Source: Helicobacteraceae bacterium (GTDB lineage Bacteria > Campylobacterota > Campylobacteria > Campylobacterales > Sulfurimonadaceae). From it: DNA of 13,257 nt. Both the position numbers and the translations under genes were made by a program. Shown piece after piece: positions 5,799-11,941 of this stretch (positions within the stretch are counted from its first letter, which is position 1; every line of letters starts with the position of its first letter). Location of the stretch: contig JALSUN010000061.1 of NCBI GenBank assembly GCA_027061425.1, positions 1 to 13,257 of the forward strand, in the 5' to 3' direction. The notes beneath the pieces were generated by a model. It saw only the letters and a program-made list of their open reading frames with translations, ran no database searches and was not told the DNA's origin.

Positions 5799-7167
5799 AA
5801 GCGGCGCCCTCTTCTACATTACGAACTTCTAACTTACCATTAAGTTGATCATCAATAATCATTTTACTCATATAGAGTCCAAGACCTGTACCATTTTTAC
5901 CTTTTGTACTAAAATAGGGCTCAAAAATACGGGGTAAGATCTCACTCTCTATCCCTCCAGCATTATCTTGTACAGTCACTCTTAAGTTCTGATCAATGAC
6001 CTCACTTTTAACATGAACTTGTGGATTTTTAATGTTGCGTTCAAGCAGGACATCTATAGCATTATTAATAATGTTTATGATCACTTGCGAGAATTCATTA
6101 GGGTAGGTTAGAATCTCTATCTTAGTATTACACAGGTACTTTAAGTCAATATTTGCGACTGTAATCCTTGGCATCACGAAGTTAATCCCATTTTGTATCA
6201 ATGTGCAGACTTTTTGTTTCTCTTGACGTTTGTCAGGCTTAAAAAAGTCTTGAAAGTCATCAATGGTTTCAGAGAGGTAGATAATGGTACTTGAGATATG
6301 CTCTAAGGCATCATTGGTCTCATCAAGCGACTGCTTCCCTAACATAGCATTTATTTTTAGATTAGAGATCTGCAGGGTAATGGTGGAGAGGGGTTGGCGC
6401 CACTGATGAGCGATCATACTGATCATCTCTCCCATAGCTGCCTGACGTGACTGTGCTAAGATGAGTGCATCTTTTTCACGTAACTCTTGGGCTTTTTCAA
6501 GTACTTTGATCTCAAGGTTGTAGTTAAGTTCGTTGAGAGCTTGGGTCTTTTCTGTCACCTTAGATTCCAGTGTATGCATGAGGAGTTTCAACTGCTCTTT
6601 TTGCTCTAAATTGGTCTTGTGACTGCTATCGATTCTAAATTTATAGATATAAATAACCCCTGTCATGGCAAGCAGTACGAAGGTGATGTAAAAGAGATTG
6701 GTATAGGTATAAGCAGTAGGGTAAAAGGGCTGTAATTTAGTAATAAAAAGAGAGATAATAAAAATACCGATCCAGATGAGCGAACTACGGGTGCCTCTAT
6801 AAAAAAAGATGAGGGCTGGAAAGGTCATTAACCAGAGAGACTTGAGACTTTCCGGGCCAGAGAGAAGTAATAGTATATTAAATATAACGAGAATCTCAAA
6901 AGTTAAAATGTTAGTTAGTAGTTCAAAGTAGTGGATAAATCTACGGATAAGGTAGGCGGTTGTAACGACTATAATTGTAAAAACAATGTTGGCGTAAACA
7001 CTGGGATAATCGCCGTTAAAAAAATTGTTTATACCTCCAACCACAAGTCCAATGATAGCGATAATAATAATGATATTTATAACATTAAATCTAAGTTTAA
7101 GATCATCCTGATCATCGGTAAAAACATCTTCAGCAACTATAAAATTTATAAATTTTTTCTTAATCAT
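5764..7167 (-). CDS. Membrane-bound sensor histidine kinase, 467 aa
   Basis: The N-terminal half holds about six hydrophobic segments (near 28-45, 58-75, 84-103, 112-123, 128-143, 157-175) with no evident extracellular domain, so the stimulus may be sensed within or near the membrane. Residues 183-240 look like a coiled-coil linker. The phosphoacceptor is H254 in GEMISMIAHQWRQPLS, a HisKA variant common in Campylobacterota. The ATPase domain shows the N box (IINNA, 366-370), the G1 box (DNAGG, 401-405), FEPYFSTK (415-422) and GTGLGLYMSK (426-435). No response regulator gene lies in the window, so it is an orphan here. No ribosome binding site precedes the ATG, while TATCAT lies six bases upstream. 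The gene is 69 bases after pabB. Confidence 0.93.
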   Translation of the reverse strand: MIKKKFINFIVAEDVFTDDQDDLKLRFNVINIIIIIAIIGLVVGGINNFFNGDYPSVYANIVFTIIVVTTAYLIRRFIHYFELLTNILTFEILVIFNILLLLSGPESLKSLWLMTFPALIFFYRGTRSSLIWIGIFIISLFITKLQPFYPTAYTYTNLFYITFVLLAMTGVIYIYKFRIDSSHKTNLEQKEQLKLLMHTLESKVTEKTQALNELNYNLEIKVLEKAQELREKDALILAQSRQAAMGEMISMIAHQWRQPLSTITLQISNLKINAMLGKQSLDETNDALEHISSTIIYLSETIDDFQDFFKPDKRQEKQKVCTLIQNGINFVMPRITVANIDLKYLCNTKIEILTYPNEFSQVIINIINNAIDVLLERNIKNPQVHVKSEVIDQNLRVTVQDNAGGIESEILPRIFEPYFSTKGKNGTGLGLYMSKMIIDDQLNGKLEVRNVEEGAAFSISIPVEASS

Positions 7168-7173
7168 AGAAGT

Positions 7174-7182
7174 ATGATAACA
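7174..7182 (-). promoter_or_regulatory. Candidate extended -10 promoter for the histidine kinase
   Basis: The minus strand reads TGT-TATCAT with the hexamer ending six bases before the ATG at 7167, which would give a leaderless mRNA. A small inverted repeat, TAACA (7178-7182) and TGTTA (7190-7194), overlaps its upstream edge and might be a regulator site. Cotranscription with pabB is the alternative. Confidence 0.4.
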
Positions 7183-7236
7183 CAGTACATGTTAAACAAT
7201 AATCATATATAACTTAAAGAGTGGCGTTATTAATTC

Positions 7237-8166
7237 TTAAGGTATATAGATCTTATCTCGCATCTCTTGATACTCTTTACGTGATTGACTGTCTAAGGTG
7301 ATGCCGCCACCACTTTTGTATACCATCTGCCCCTGATAGTTCTCTATAAAACGAATCATTACAGCACTGTCAAAATCGTGACCATCAAAATAGCCAAAAA
7401 TACCGGTAAAAAAACCTCTCTCTTGTAACTCAACTGCTTCAATGATTTCAACGGTACTTTTTTTAGGAGTCCCTGTGATACTTCCTGCTGGCAAGAGTTT
7501 CATAATGATGTCCCCAAAGTTTTCTCTCCACTCTAGGGGTAGGTGCCCAGTGATTTTAGAAGAGACTTGCAGCAGCTCTTTGTTACCAGTATGCAAGGAT
7601 TCCACATAACGAAATTTTTCTACATTGATGTTCTTGGCAACTATACCCAGATCATTGCGAAGTAGATCCACCACCATAATATGCTCAGCAAGCTCTTTTG
7701 GATCTTCCATGATACTCTTTTTTGCATTTGACAGTGATGCATCAATAGTTCCTTTCATAGGATAGGTAGAGATAATACAATCCTCTATCTTTATAAAACG
7801 TTCAGGAGAGAAACAGATAAAAGAGTTTTTATAGCGCAGTTTAAACTTGGCATGGGCTTTTTCATAAATCTCATAGAGGGTGAGTGGTGTTTTAATGGGG
7901 GTAGAGCAGGTATAATTTAAAAGGTAGGTTTCTCCTCTTTTGATATGCTCTATTACCTTGTCAAACCCTTTTTTGTAAATGATGAAATCTATAGGGTCTG
8001 TGTGTAGTGGGGTGGATGACTGCTGTACATTGGACTTAAAACTAAAAGCGATGTCCTCGTCATCCAGCTCTTTGAGGGTGTAGACTAATAGTGTCTCTGC
8101 CTTAAAATCAGTGATGAGGAGATAGGGGGTGCCCTCTGCTGTCAGGCGGTTGAGTTTAGCGATCAT
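7237..8166 (-). CDS. pabB: Aminodeoxychorismate synthase component I, 309 aa
   Basis: The enzyme aminates chorismate to 4-amino-4-deoxychorismate, the precursor of p-aminobenzoate for folate. The chorismate-binding domain is complete: SPERF (120-124), MKGT (137-140, with the Lys that forms the chorismate adduct in PabB enzymes), EHIMVVDLLRNDLG (161-174), PAGSITGTPK (226-235) and SGGGITLDS (285-293). The N-terminal region is much shorter than in E. coli PabB (about 450 aa); compact forms are seen in this phylum. The MKGT lysine favours PabB over anthranilate synthase TrpE, but isochorismate-type relatives cannot be excluded by eye. No pabA or pabC is adjacent. The start lies inside the end of pyrB (11-base overlap) without a ribosome binding site, indicating translational coupling. 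Confidence 0.88.
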   Translation of the reverse strand: MIAKLNRLTAEGTPYLLITDFKAETLLVYTLKELDDEDIAFSFKSNVQQSSTPLHTDPIDFIIYKKGFDKVIEHIKRGETYLLNYTCSTPIKTPLTLYEIYEKAHAKFKLRYKNSFICFSPERFIKIEDCIISTYPMKGTIDASLSNAKKSIMEDPKELAEHIMVVDLLRNDLGIVAKNINVEKFRYVESLHTGNKELLQVSSKITGHLPLEWRENFGDIIMKLLPAGSITGTPKKSTVEIIEAVELQERGFFTGIFGYFDGHDFDSAVMIRFIENYQGQMVYKSGGGITLDSQSRKEYQEMRDKIYIP

Positions 8167-9034
8167 TTATGAGTTTTTTGAGAACAGCCATACGCATGGA
8201 GACCCCATTAGAGACCTGTTGGAGTACTTTACACCGTGGGTCGGCTAAGAGTGTGTCATCTATATCTATATTACGATGTACTGGCCCAGGATGTAAGATG
8301 ATAAGGTCTCTGTCTCCGACCAACTCACTGGTAATACAAAAGTCGCTTGCATAGTCTTTTAGAGAGGCATAAGACTGCTGAGAGTGGCGCTCTGTTTGGG
8401 TACGCAGACTCATAATGATATCAACATCATCGATAACATCTTGGATATAGTTGGTGTTGGGTAAGTTCGTACTTGGCATAAACTGAGGGGGTGCTACCAA
8501 TGTGACCTTAAGCCCAAAACGTGTCAAAAGCTCAATGTTGGAGTTGGCCACACGAGAGTTTTTAATGTCACCAACAATAGCGATGCGCTTACCTTTAAGT
8601 TCACCAAAATGTTGTTTGAGTGTAAAGAGGTCAAGAAGTGCTTGGGTAGGATGCGCATGGGCACCATCGCCTGCATTAATGATAGAAGCATGGGTATGTT
8701 TGGAGAGGATTTTTGGGACACCTGCATCAGCGTGACGGACGATAATAGCATGGGGACCCATGGCATCAAGGTTAGTTGCTGTATCTACAAGTGTCTCACC
8801 CTTTTTAGTAGAACTTTTAGCAACATCAAGATGTACCATATCTGCGCCAAGACGTTTAGCTGCAATTTCAAAAGAGCTTTTAGTACGGGTGGAGTTCTCA
8901 AAAAAGAGGGTAATAATGATCTTGTCTTGTAAAATACGGTCAAAGCCCCCTTTAGAGAAGGTCTCAGCATCTTTTAGAAGTGACTCTATCTCCTCTATGC
9001 TAAAGTCATCAGTACGTATAAGGTGGCGCATCAT
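8156..9034 (-). CDS. pyrB: Aspartate carbamoyltransferase catalytic subunit, 292 aa
   Basis: This enzyme joins carbamoyl phosphate and aspartate in the first committed step of pyrimidine synthesis. Hallmarks are FFENSTRTKSSFE (44-56, carbamoyl phosphate binding), the SSTKKGET loop (74-81), HAHPTQALLD (126-135), GDIKNSRVANS (155-165), and HPGPVHRNIDID (248-259). No pyrI regulatory subunit gene is next to it, so the enzyme is probably not feedback-controlled in the E. coli manner. AGGAG (9039-9043 on the minus strand) is followed by two ATGs in tandem, at 9034 and 9031; spacing (4 versus 7 bases) slightly favours the second. It lies 24 bases after bioD and overlaps pabB, so all three are likely one transcript. 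Confidence 0.96.
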   Translation of the reverse strand: MMRHLIRTDDFSIEEIESLLKDAETFSKGGFDRILQDKIIITLFFENSTRTKSSFEIAAKRLGADMVHLDVAKSSTKKGETLVDTATNLDAMGPHAIIVRHADAGVPKILSKHTHASIINAGDGAHAHPTQALLDLFTLKQHFGELKGKRIAIVGDIKNSRVANSNIELLTRFGLKVTLVAPPQFMPSTNLPNTNYIQDVIDDVDIIMSLRTQTERHSQQSYASLKDYASDFCITSELVGDRDLIILHPGPVHRNIDIDDTLLADPRCKVLQQVSNGVSMRMAVLKKLINDR

Positions 9035-9058
9035 TCATCTCCTAAAGTAGTTGTGTGA

Positions 9059-9709
9059 TTATAGCAAAAGTGTTTGGGCTATCTTCTCTATATCACGATC
9101 AAATATGGTGAAGTCGGGATAAACGTCTCTAAAATAAGGCTCCGAGACCTCTTGAAAGCTTTTATCATCTGTATGACAGTTGAGTGTCCAGATGAAGTTA
9201 TACTCTTTTGCTTTAAGGGCATTTATAGAGAGTATGGTATCGTTGATACATCCTAATCTACAGTGTGAAACAAGTAAGGCCATGGCGTTGTATCGTCCAA
9301 TTAAGTCTATAATCATTTTTTTTTTATCTATAGGAACATAAAGACCACCTGCACCTTCAATAATGAGAATATCACAGAGTGGTTCTAACTTAGCAATGGC
9401 ATCATCAACGACTTGCATAGAGACTTCTTGTGCATTGTTAGCGCAGTAAGGTGCCGCAGGAAGCTTAAACTGTATGGGTACGATGTTGTTGATACTGATA
9501 TCGCTCATTAAAGGGTTTAGTGTTTTCACCAGCGTGAGTAAACTTGAGCCATCAATGGGTGATTGTTCTACCCCGGTCTCTATGGGCTTGATGACACCCA
9601 CTTTGTAGCCTAGTGTGGCGTAGTGTTTGAGTAACTTGGTCGTGACATAGGTCTTACCGATGTCAGTGTTGGTAGCGGTTATAAAGATACGTTGACTCAC
9701 ATTATTCAC
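9059..9709 (-). CDS. bioD: Dethiobiotin synthetase, 216 aa
   Basis: BioD closes the ureido ring of biotin from diaminopelargonate, CO2 and ATP. The P-loop reads TATNTDIGKT (11-20), with Ala12 where the classic motif has Gly; I recall the same 'ATNT' form from Helicobacter BioD. KPIETG (41-46) and EGAGGLYVP (118-126) are the other family signatures. No other bio gene is in the window. The start is uncertain: a GTG at 9709 or a GTG three codons later at 9700, neither with a good ribosome binding site. A TATAAC box lies just five bases before the first, which makes a leaderless message or the second GTG possible. A run of ten A on the coding strand (9316-9325) encodes part of DKKKM. Confidence 0.92.
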   Translation of the reverse strand: MNNVSQRIFITATNTDIGKTYVTTKLLKHYATLGYKVGVIKPIETGVEQSPIDGSSLLTLVKTLNPLMSDISINNIVPIQFKLPAAPYCANNAQEVSMQVVDDAIAKLEPLCDILIIEGAGGLYVPIDKKKMIIDLIGRYNAMALLVSHCRLGCINDTILSINALKAKEYNFIWTLNCHTDDKSFQEVSEPYFRDVYPDFTIFDRDIEKIAQTLLL

Positions 9710-9714
9710 TTTTT

Positions 9715-9722
9715 GTTATAAT
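9715..9722. promoter_or_regulatory. Overlapping bidirectional -10 boxes between bioD and the PLP enzyme gene
   Basis: On the plus strand TGT-TATAAT (hexamer 9717-9722) forms an extended -10 for the gene at 9787. On the minus strand the same bases read TATAAC (9715-9720), positioned for bioD. The two share the palindromic core TTATAA (9716-9721), so one site could start transcription both ways. The plus-strand box is the stronger. Confidence 0.5.
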
Positions 9723-9738
9723 CTTGCACACATTTTAC

Positions 9739-9772
9739 AGTAGGCTAGCTTTGAGCGCAACTACTATTTTTT
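9739..9772 (+). promoter_or_regulatory. Possible weak leader hairpin before the PLP enzyme gene
   Basis: AGTAG (9739-9743) can pair with CTACT (9761-9765), with a few further pairs inside, and ATTTTTT follows directly. This resembles a weak attenuator in the 60-base leader of a sulfur amino acid gene. The stem is short and imperfect, so it may be chance. I recognise no known riboswitch. Confidence 0.2.
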
Positions 9773-9786
9773 AGAAGGTATGAACT

Positions 9787-11022
9787 ATGAACAATTTTGA
9801 AGAATTTTCAACCTATTTTGTCCAAAATATAGGCGAAAAAGAGGGGGCAGTCAGCCCAACGATTACACAGTCAGCAGCTTTTGGTTATGGCTCACCTGAG
9901 ACAGCAGAAGGTATATTTGACGGGAGTGTCAAAAAGCCACTCTACTCACGCATGGGAAATCCTACGACGGCGAAGCTTGAAGGTGTTTTAGCAGAGATGG
10001 ATGGTGGTGTTGGCGCAGTCGCAACCAGTTCTGGTATGGCGGCAACCACGCTGGCTACGATGTCACTTTTGAGTAGTGGAGACAGTATTATTAGTATTGG
10101 TGGTCTTTTTGGTGGTACTTACTCATACTTTTCAGAGACACTCTCTCGTTTTGGTATCTCGACACAGTTTTTTGATGTTGATGAGTTTGAAGCCATAGAG
10201 AATGCTATTGATGAGAGTACAAAGATTATATTTTTAGAGTCTGTGGGTAATCCGAACATGAGACTTCCTGACATCCATGCCATAGCTGACATCGCTACAC
10301 GTCATGGTATTGTTCTTATTATCGACAACACCATTACCCCTATGAGTGTCTCTCCTTTAGAACTCGGAGCAGACATTGTTGTCTATTCAACAACGAAAAT
10401 CATTAGTGGAAATGCCTCTGTTTTAGGGGGCGCTGTAGTTTTTAGAGCGATCAATGAGGGCGAGGACAAGTTTAAAAATGTGCGTTATCAAGAAGTACAT
10501 AAGTTCATTAAAAAAATGGGTAAGATGGCCCTCATTGCCAATGCTAAAAAACGTGCTATGAGAGACTTTGGTATGAGTGCTTCGGCCTTCTCTTCTTATC
10601 TGACACTGCTGGGCTTAGAGACGATGCCACTGCGTATGGACAGGATTGTGAAGAGTGTAGAGCGCATAGCTATGGCACTGCATCAAAAAGGGATCAATGT
10701 GAACCATCCAAGTATTGATGGACATGAGCAAAACACCCGTTATCTGGCACAGTTTTCTAAAGGGTGTGGTACGTTGATGACCATAGACATGGGCTCTCAA
10801 GAGGGTGCTTATGAGTTTTTGAGAAAGACAAAAATGGCAACGATTACCGCAAATATTGGTGATAACCGTACTTTAGCCCTGCACATGGGTTCAACAATTT
10901 ACAGTGATTTTGATGAAGAGACTCGCAAGTTCTTAGGGATTACCGACGGGCTAATCCGTATCTCTATTGGTCTTGAAAATCCTGATGATATTATAGAAGA
11001 TTTTATACAAGCAGCAAATTAG
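9787..11022 (+). CDS. Cys/Met metabolism PLP-dependent enzyme (O-acetylhomoserine sulfhydrylase-like), 411 aa
   Basis: This is a cytoplasmic PLP enzyme of the trans-sulfuration family, which forms or breaks C-S bonds in homocysteine, cystathionine or methionine metabolism. Motifs seen are YSRMGNPTTAKLE (53-65), SSGMAA (81-86, phosphate binding), FLESVGNPNMRLPD (149-162), IIDNTITP (178-185) and the Schiff-base lysine K204 in YSTTKIISG. The residue after the following Gly is Asn (G208-N209), where most relatives have His (GH). The 411-residue length is nearer to O-acetylhomoserine sulfhydrylase (about 420-430) than to cystathionine lyases (about 380-400), but the reaction cannot be settled from sequence. 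AGAAGG (9773-9778) lies eight bases before the ATG. It is divergent from bioD and convergent with the acyltransferase gene. Confidence 0.88.
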   Translation: MNNFEEFSTYFVQNIGEKEGAVSPTITQSAAFGYGSPETAEGIFDGSVKKPLYSRMGNPTTAKLEGVLAEMDGGVGAVATSSGMAATTLATMSLLSSGDSIISIGGLFGGTYSYFSETLSRFGISTQFFDVDEFEAIENAIDESTKIIFLESVGNPNMRLPDIHAIADIATRHGIVLIIDNTITPMSVSPLELGADIVVYSTTKIISGNASVLGGAVVFRAINEGEDKFKNVRYQEVHKFIKKMGKMALIANAKKRAMRDFGMSASAFSSYLTLLGLETMPLRMDRIVKSVERIAMALHQKGINVNHPSIDGHEQNTRYLAQFSKGCGTLMTIDMGSQEGAYEFLRKTKMATITANIGDNRTLALHMGSTIYSDFDEETRKFLGITDGLIRISIGLENPDDIIEDFIQAAN

Positions 11023-11041
11023 AAGAGTGCAGACTACTTCT
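11021..11041. terminator. Possible shared hairpin over two convergent stop codons
   Basis: AGAAG-AGT (11021-11028) pairs with ACT-A-CTTCT (11033-11041) around a GCAG loop, with one bulged base. The hairpin covers the end of both convergent genes, whose stops are only 11 bases apart. No clear T-tract follows on either strand, so its terminator activity is doubtful. Confidence 0.3.
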
Positions 11042-11894
11042 GTCCTGTCTTCCAGAAGTCGAAGAAGTTAAACCACTGATAGGGGTACTCACGGACAGAG
11101 GCCTCTAAAAAAGTAGCATAGTGTTGTGCCAAATAGGTAAGACGTTCTTGTTTGTTTTTAAGGTCAGAGGTGATGACATCTGAAAACTTTATGCTTATCT
11201 TTTGGTCTCCTGCACGCACAACATCACAAGCAACGATAGGAGCTTGTCTCATCATAGCAATCTCAAACCCTCCACTATGCAGAAGGGTCTTTTTATTTAA
11301 GAAGTCAACTTCAACACTCTTCTCTTTCTCTTTAACACGGTCGACCATGATGATGATAACCTCTCTGTTTTGAAGCGCTCGTGCTATTTCCAACATCGCC
11401 TGCATTCCATTTTTAAGACTAATGATGTTGATATGTTGGTTTTTAGTGGCACCGTCTATTTTTTGAAGGTTTTCATCTATGGCCTCATCTCCAACGATGT
11501 TGAGTGTGATGTCATAGGTTTGGAAGATTTTAAAACTTTGTGCCCAGTTTCCATGGTGTGAAAATATCATTAAGCCACCACTTTTTTGTAGAGACTCAAA
11601 AGCTTGAACATTGGTACGCTCTATCTCTATCTCATTTTGTGAGGTCTCTTTAGCGATGAACCTGTCAAAAATGGTCAATGAAAAAGCGTACAGGTGTTTG
11701 AAATAGGTGCTGAAACTGTCATCAAGGCCTATAGCTTTATAATAACTGCGCATCTCTTGACGTTTATTTTGAGATGCAACCGCGTAGAAAAAAGCAACGA
11801 TATAAACCAATGACTTGGCTGCTTTATATCCAAAAGTGTTATAAAGGGCGATGATAAGTTTGATGCCAAGAGGACTTCCTCTGTATTGTGACAT
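11034..11894 (-). CDS. LpxL/HtrB-like lysophospholipid/lipid acyltransferase family protein, 286 aa
   Basis: The protein resembles the lipid A acyltransferase (LpxL/HtrB) family, especially the RGS-start subgroup found in aryl-polyene and flexirubin-type clusters. The start MSQYRGSPLG and a hydrophobic stretch at about 10-40 suggest attachment to the inner membrane. The family's catalytic region reads SHHGNWAQS: His113 and the GNW core are kept, but the expected Glu/Asp five residues later is Ala118. VDRVKEKEKSVEVDFLNKKTLLHSGG is the expected second block, where relatives show a D-R/Q and PTGP-like region. I chose the ATG at 11894 because GAGGA lies seven bases upstream; extending to a TTG at 11933 would have no ribosome site and would absorb a palindrome. 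It follows the flavoprotein gene by 47 bases in the same direction. Confidence 0.8.
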   Translation of the reverse strand: MSQYRGSPLGIKLIIALYNTFGYKAAKSLVYIVAFFYAVASQNKRQEMRSYYKAIGLDDSFSTYFKHLYAFSLTIFDRFIAKETSQNEIEIERTNVQAFESLQKSGGLMIFSHHGNWAQSFKIFQTYDITLNIVGDEAIDENLQKIDGATKNQHINIISLKNGMQAMLEIARALQNREVIIIMVDRVKEKEKSVEVDFLNKKTLLHSGGFEIAMMRQAPIVACDVVRAGDQKISIKFSDVITSDLKNKQERLTYLAQHYATFLEASVREYPYQWFNFFDFWKTGQK

Positions 11895-11914
11895 GGATAA
11901 GTCCTCATGAGAAA

Positions 11915-11933
11915 TTGGTAAGAATCTTACCAA
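11915..11933. repeat. Perfect 19-base palindrome in the flavoprotein–acyltransferase spacer
   Basis: TTGGTAAGA (11915-11923) and TCTTACCAA (11925-11933) are perfect nine-base arms around a single central A. The palindrome lies between the flavoprotein stop and the acyltransferase ribosome binding site. As RNA it would form a seven- or eight-base-pair stem; the minus-strand copy is followed by ATTTCTC, a poor T-tract. An operator for an internal promoter, or a hairpin setting the ratio of the two proteins, are the main options. Confidence 0.6.
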
Positions 11934-11941
11934 AATGTGGA

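Noticed and set aside
5802..5807. GGCGCC palindrome near the end of the kinase gene as part of a terminator
   Set aside because: It is only six bases, lies within coding sequence and has no T-tract.
6931..7212. Open frame of 93 codons on the plus strand, antisense to the histidine kinase
   Set aside because: Its Asn/Lys/Ile-rich, low-complexity translation mirrors the AT-rich transmembrane codons of the kinase; it has no family features.
8609..8932. Open frame of 107 codons on the plus strand, antisense to pyrB
   Set aside because: It lies entirely within a well-conserved pyrB, has no ribosome binding site and no recognisable protein features.
9723..9786. SAM or other known riboswitch before the PLP enzyme gene
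   Set aside because: The leader is only about 60 bases and shows just one short imperfect stem, without the conserved cores of known SAM riboswitches.
11895..11933. TTG start for the acyltransferase, 13 residues longer
   Set aside because: There is no ribosome binding site for it, it runs through the palindrome at 11915-11933, and a GAGGA-preceded ATG at 11894 gives the usual RGS start.
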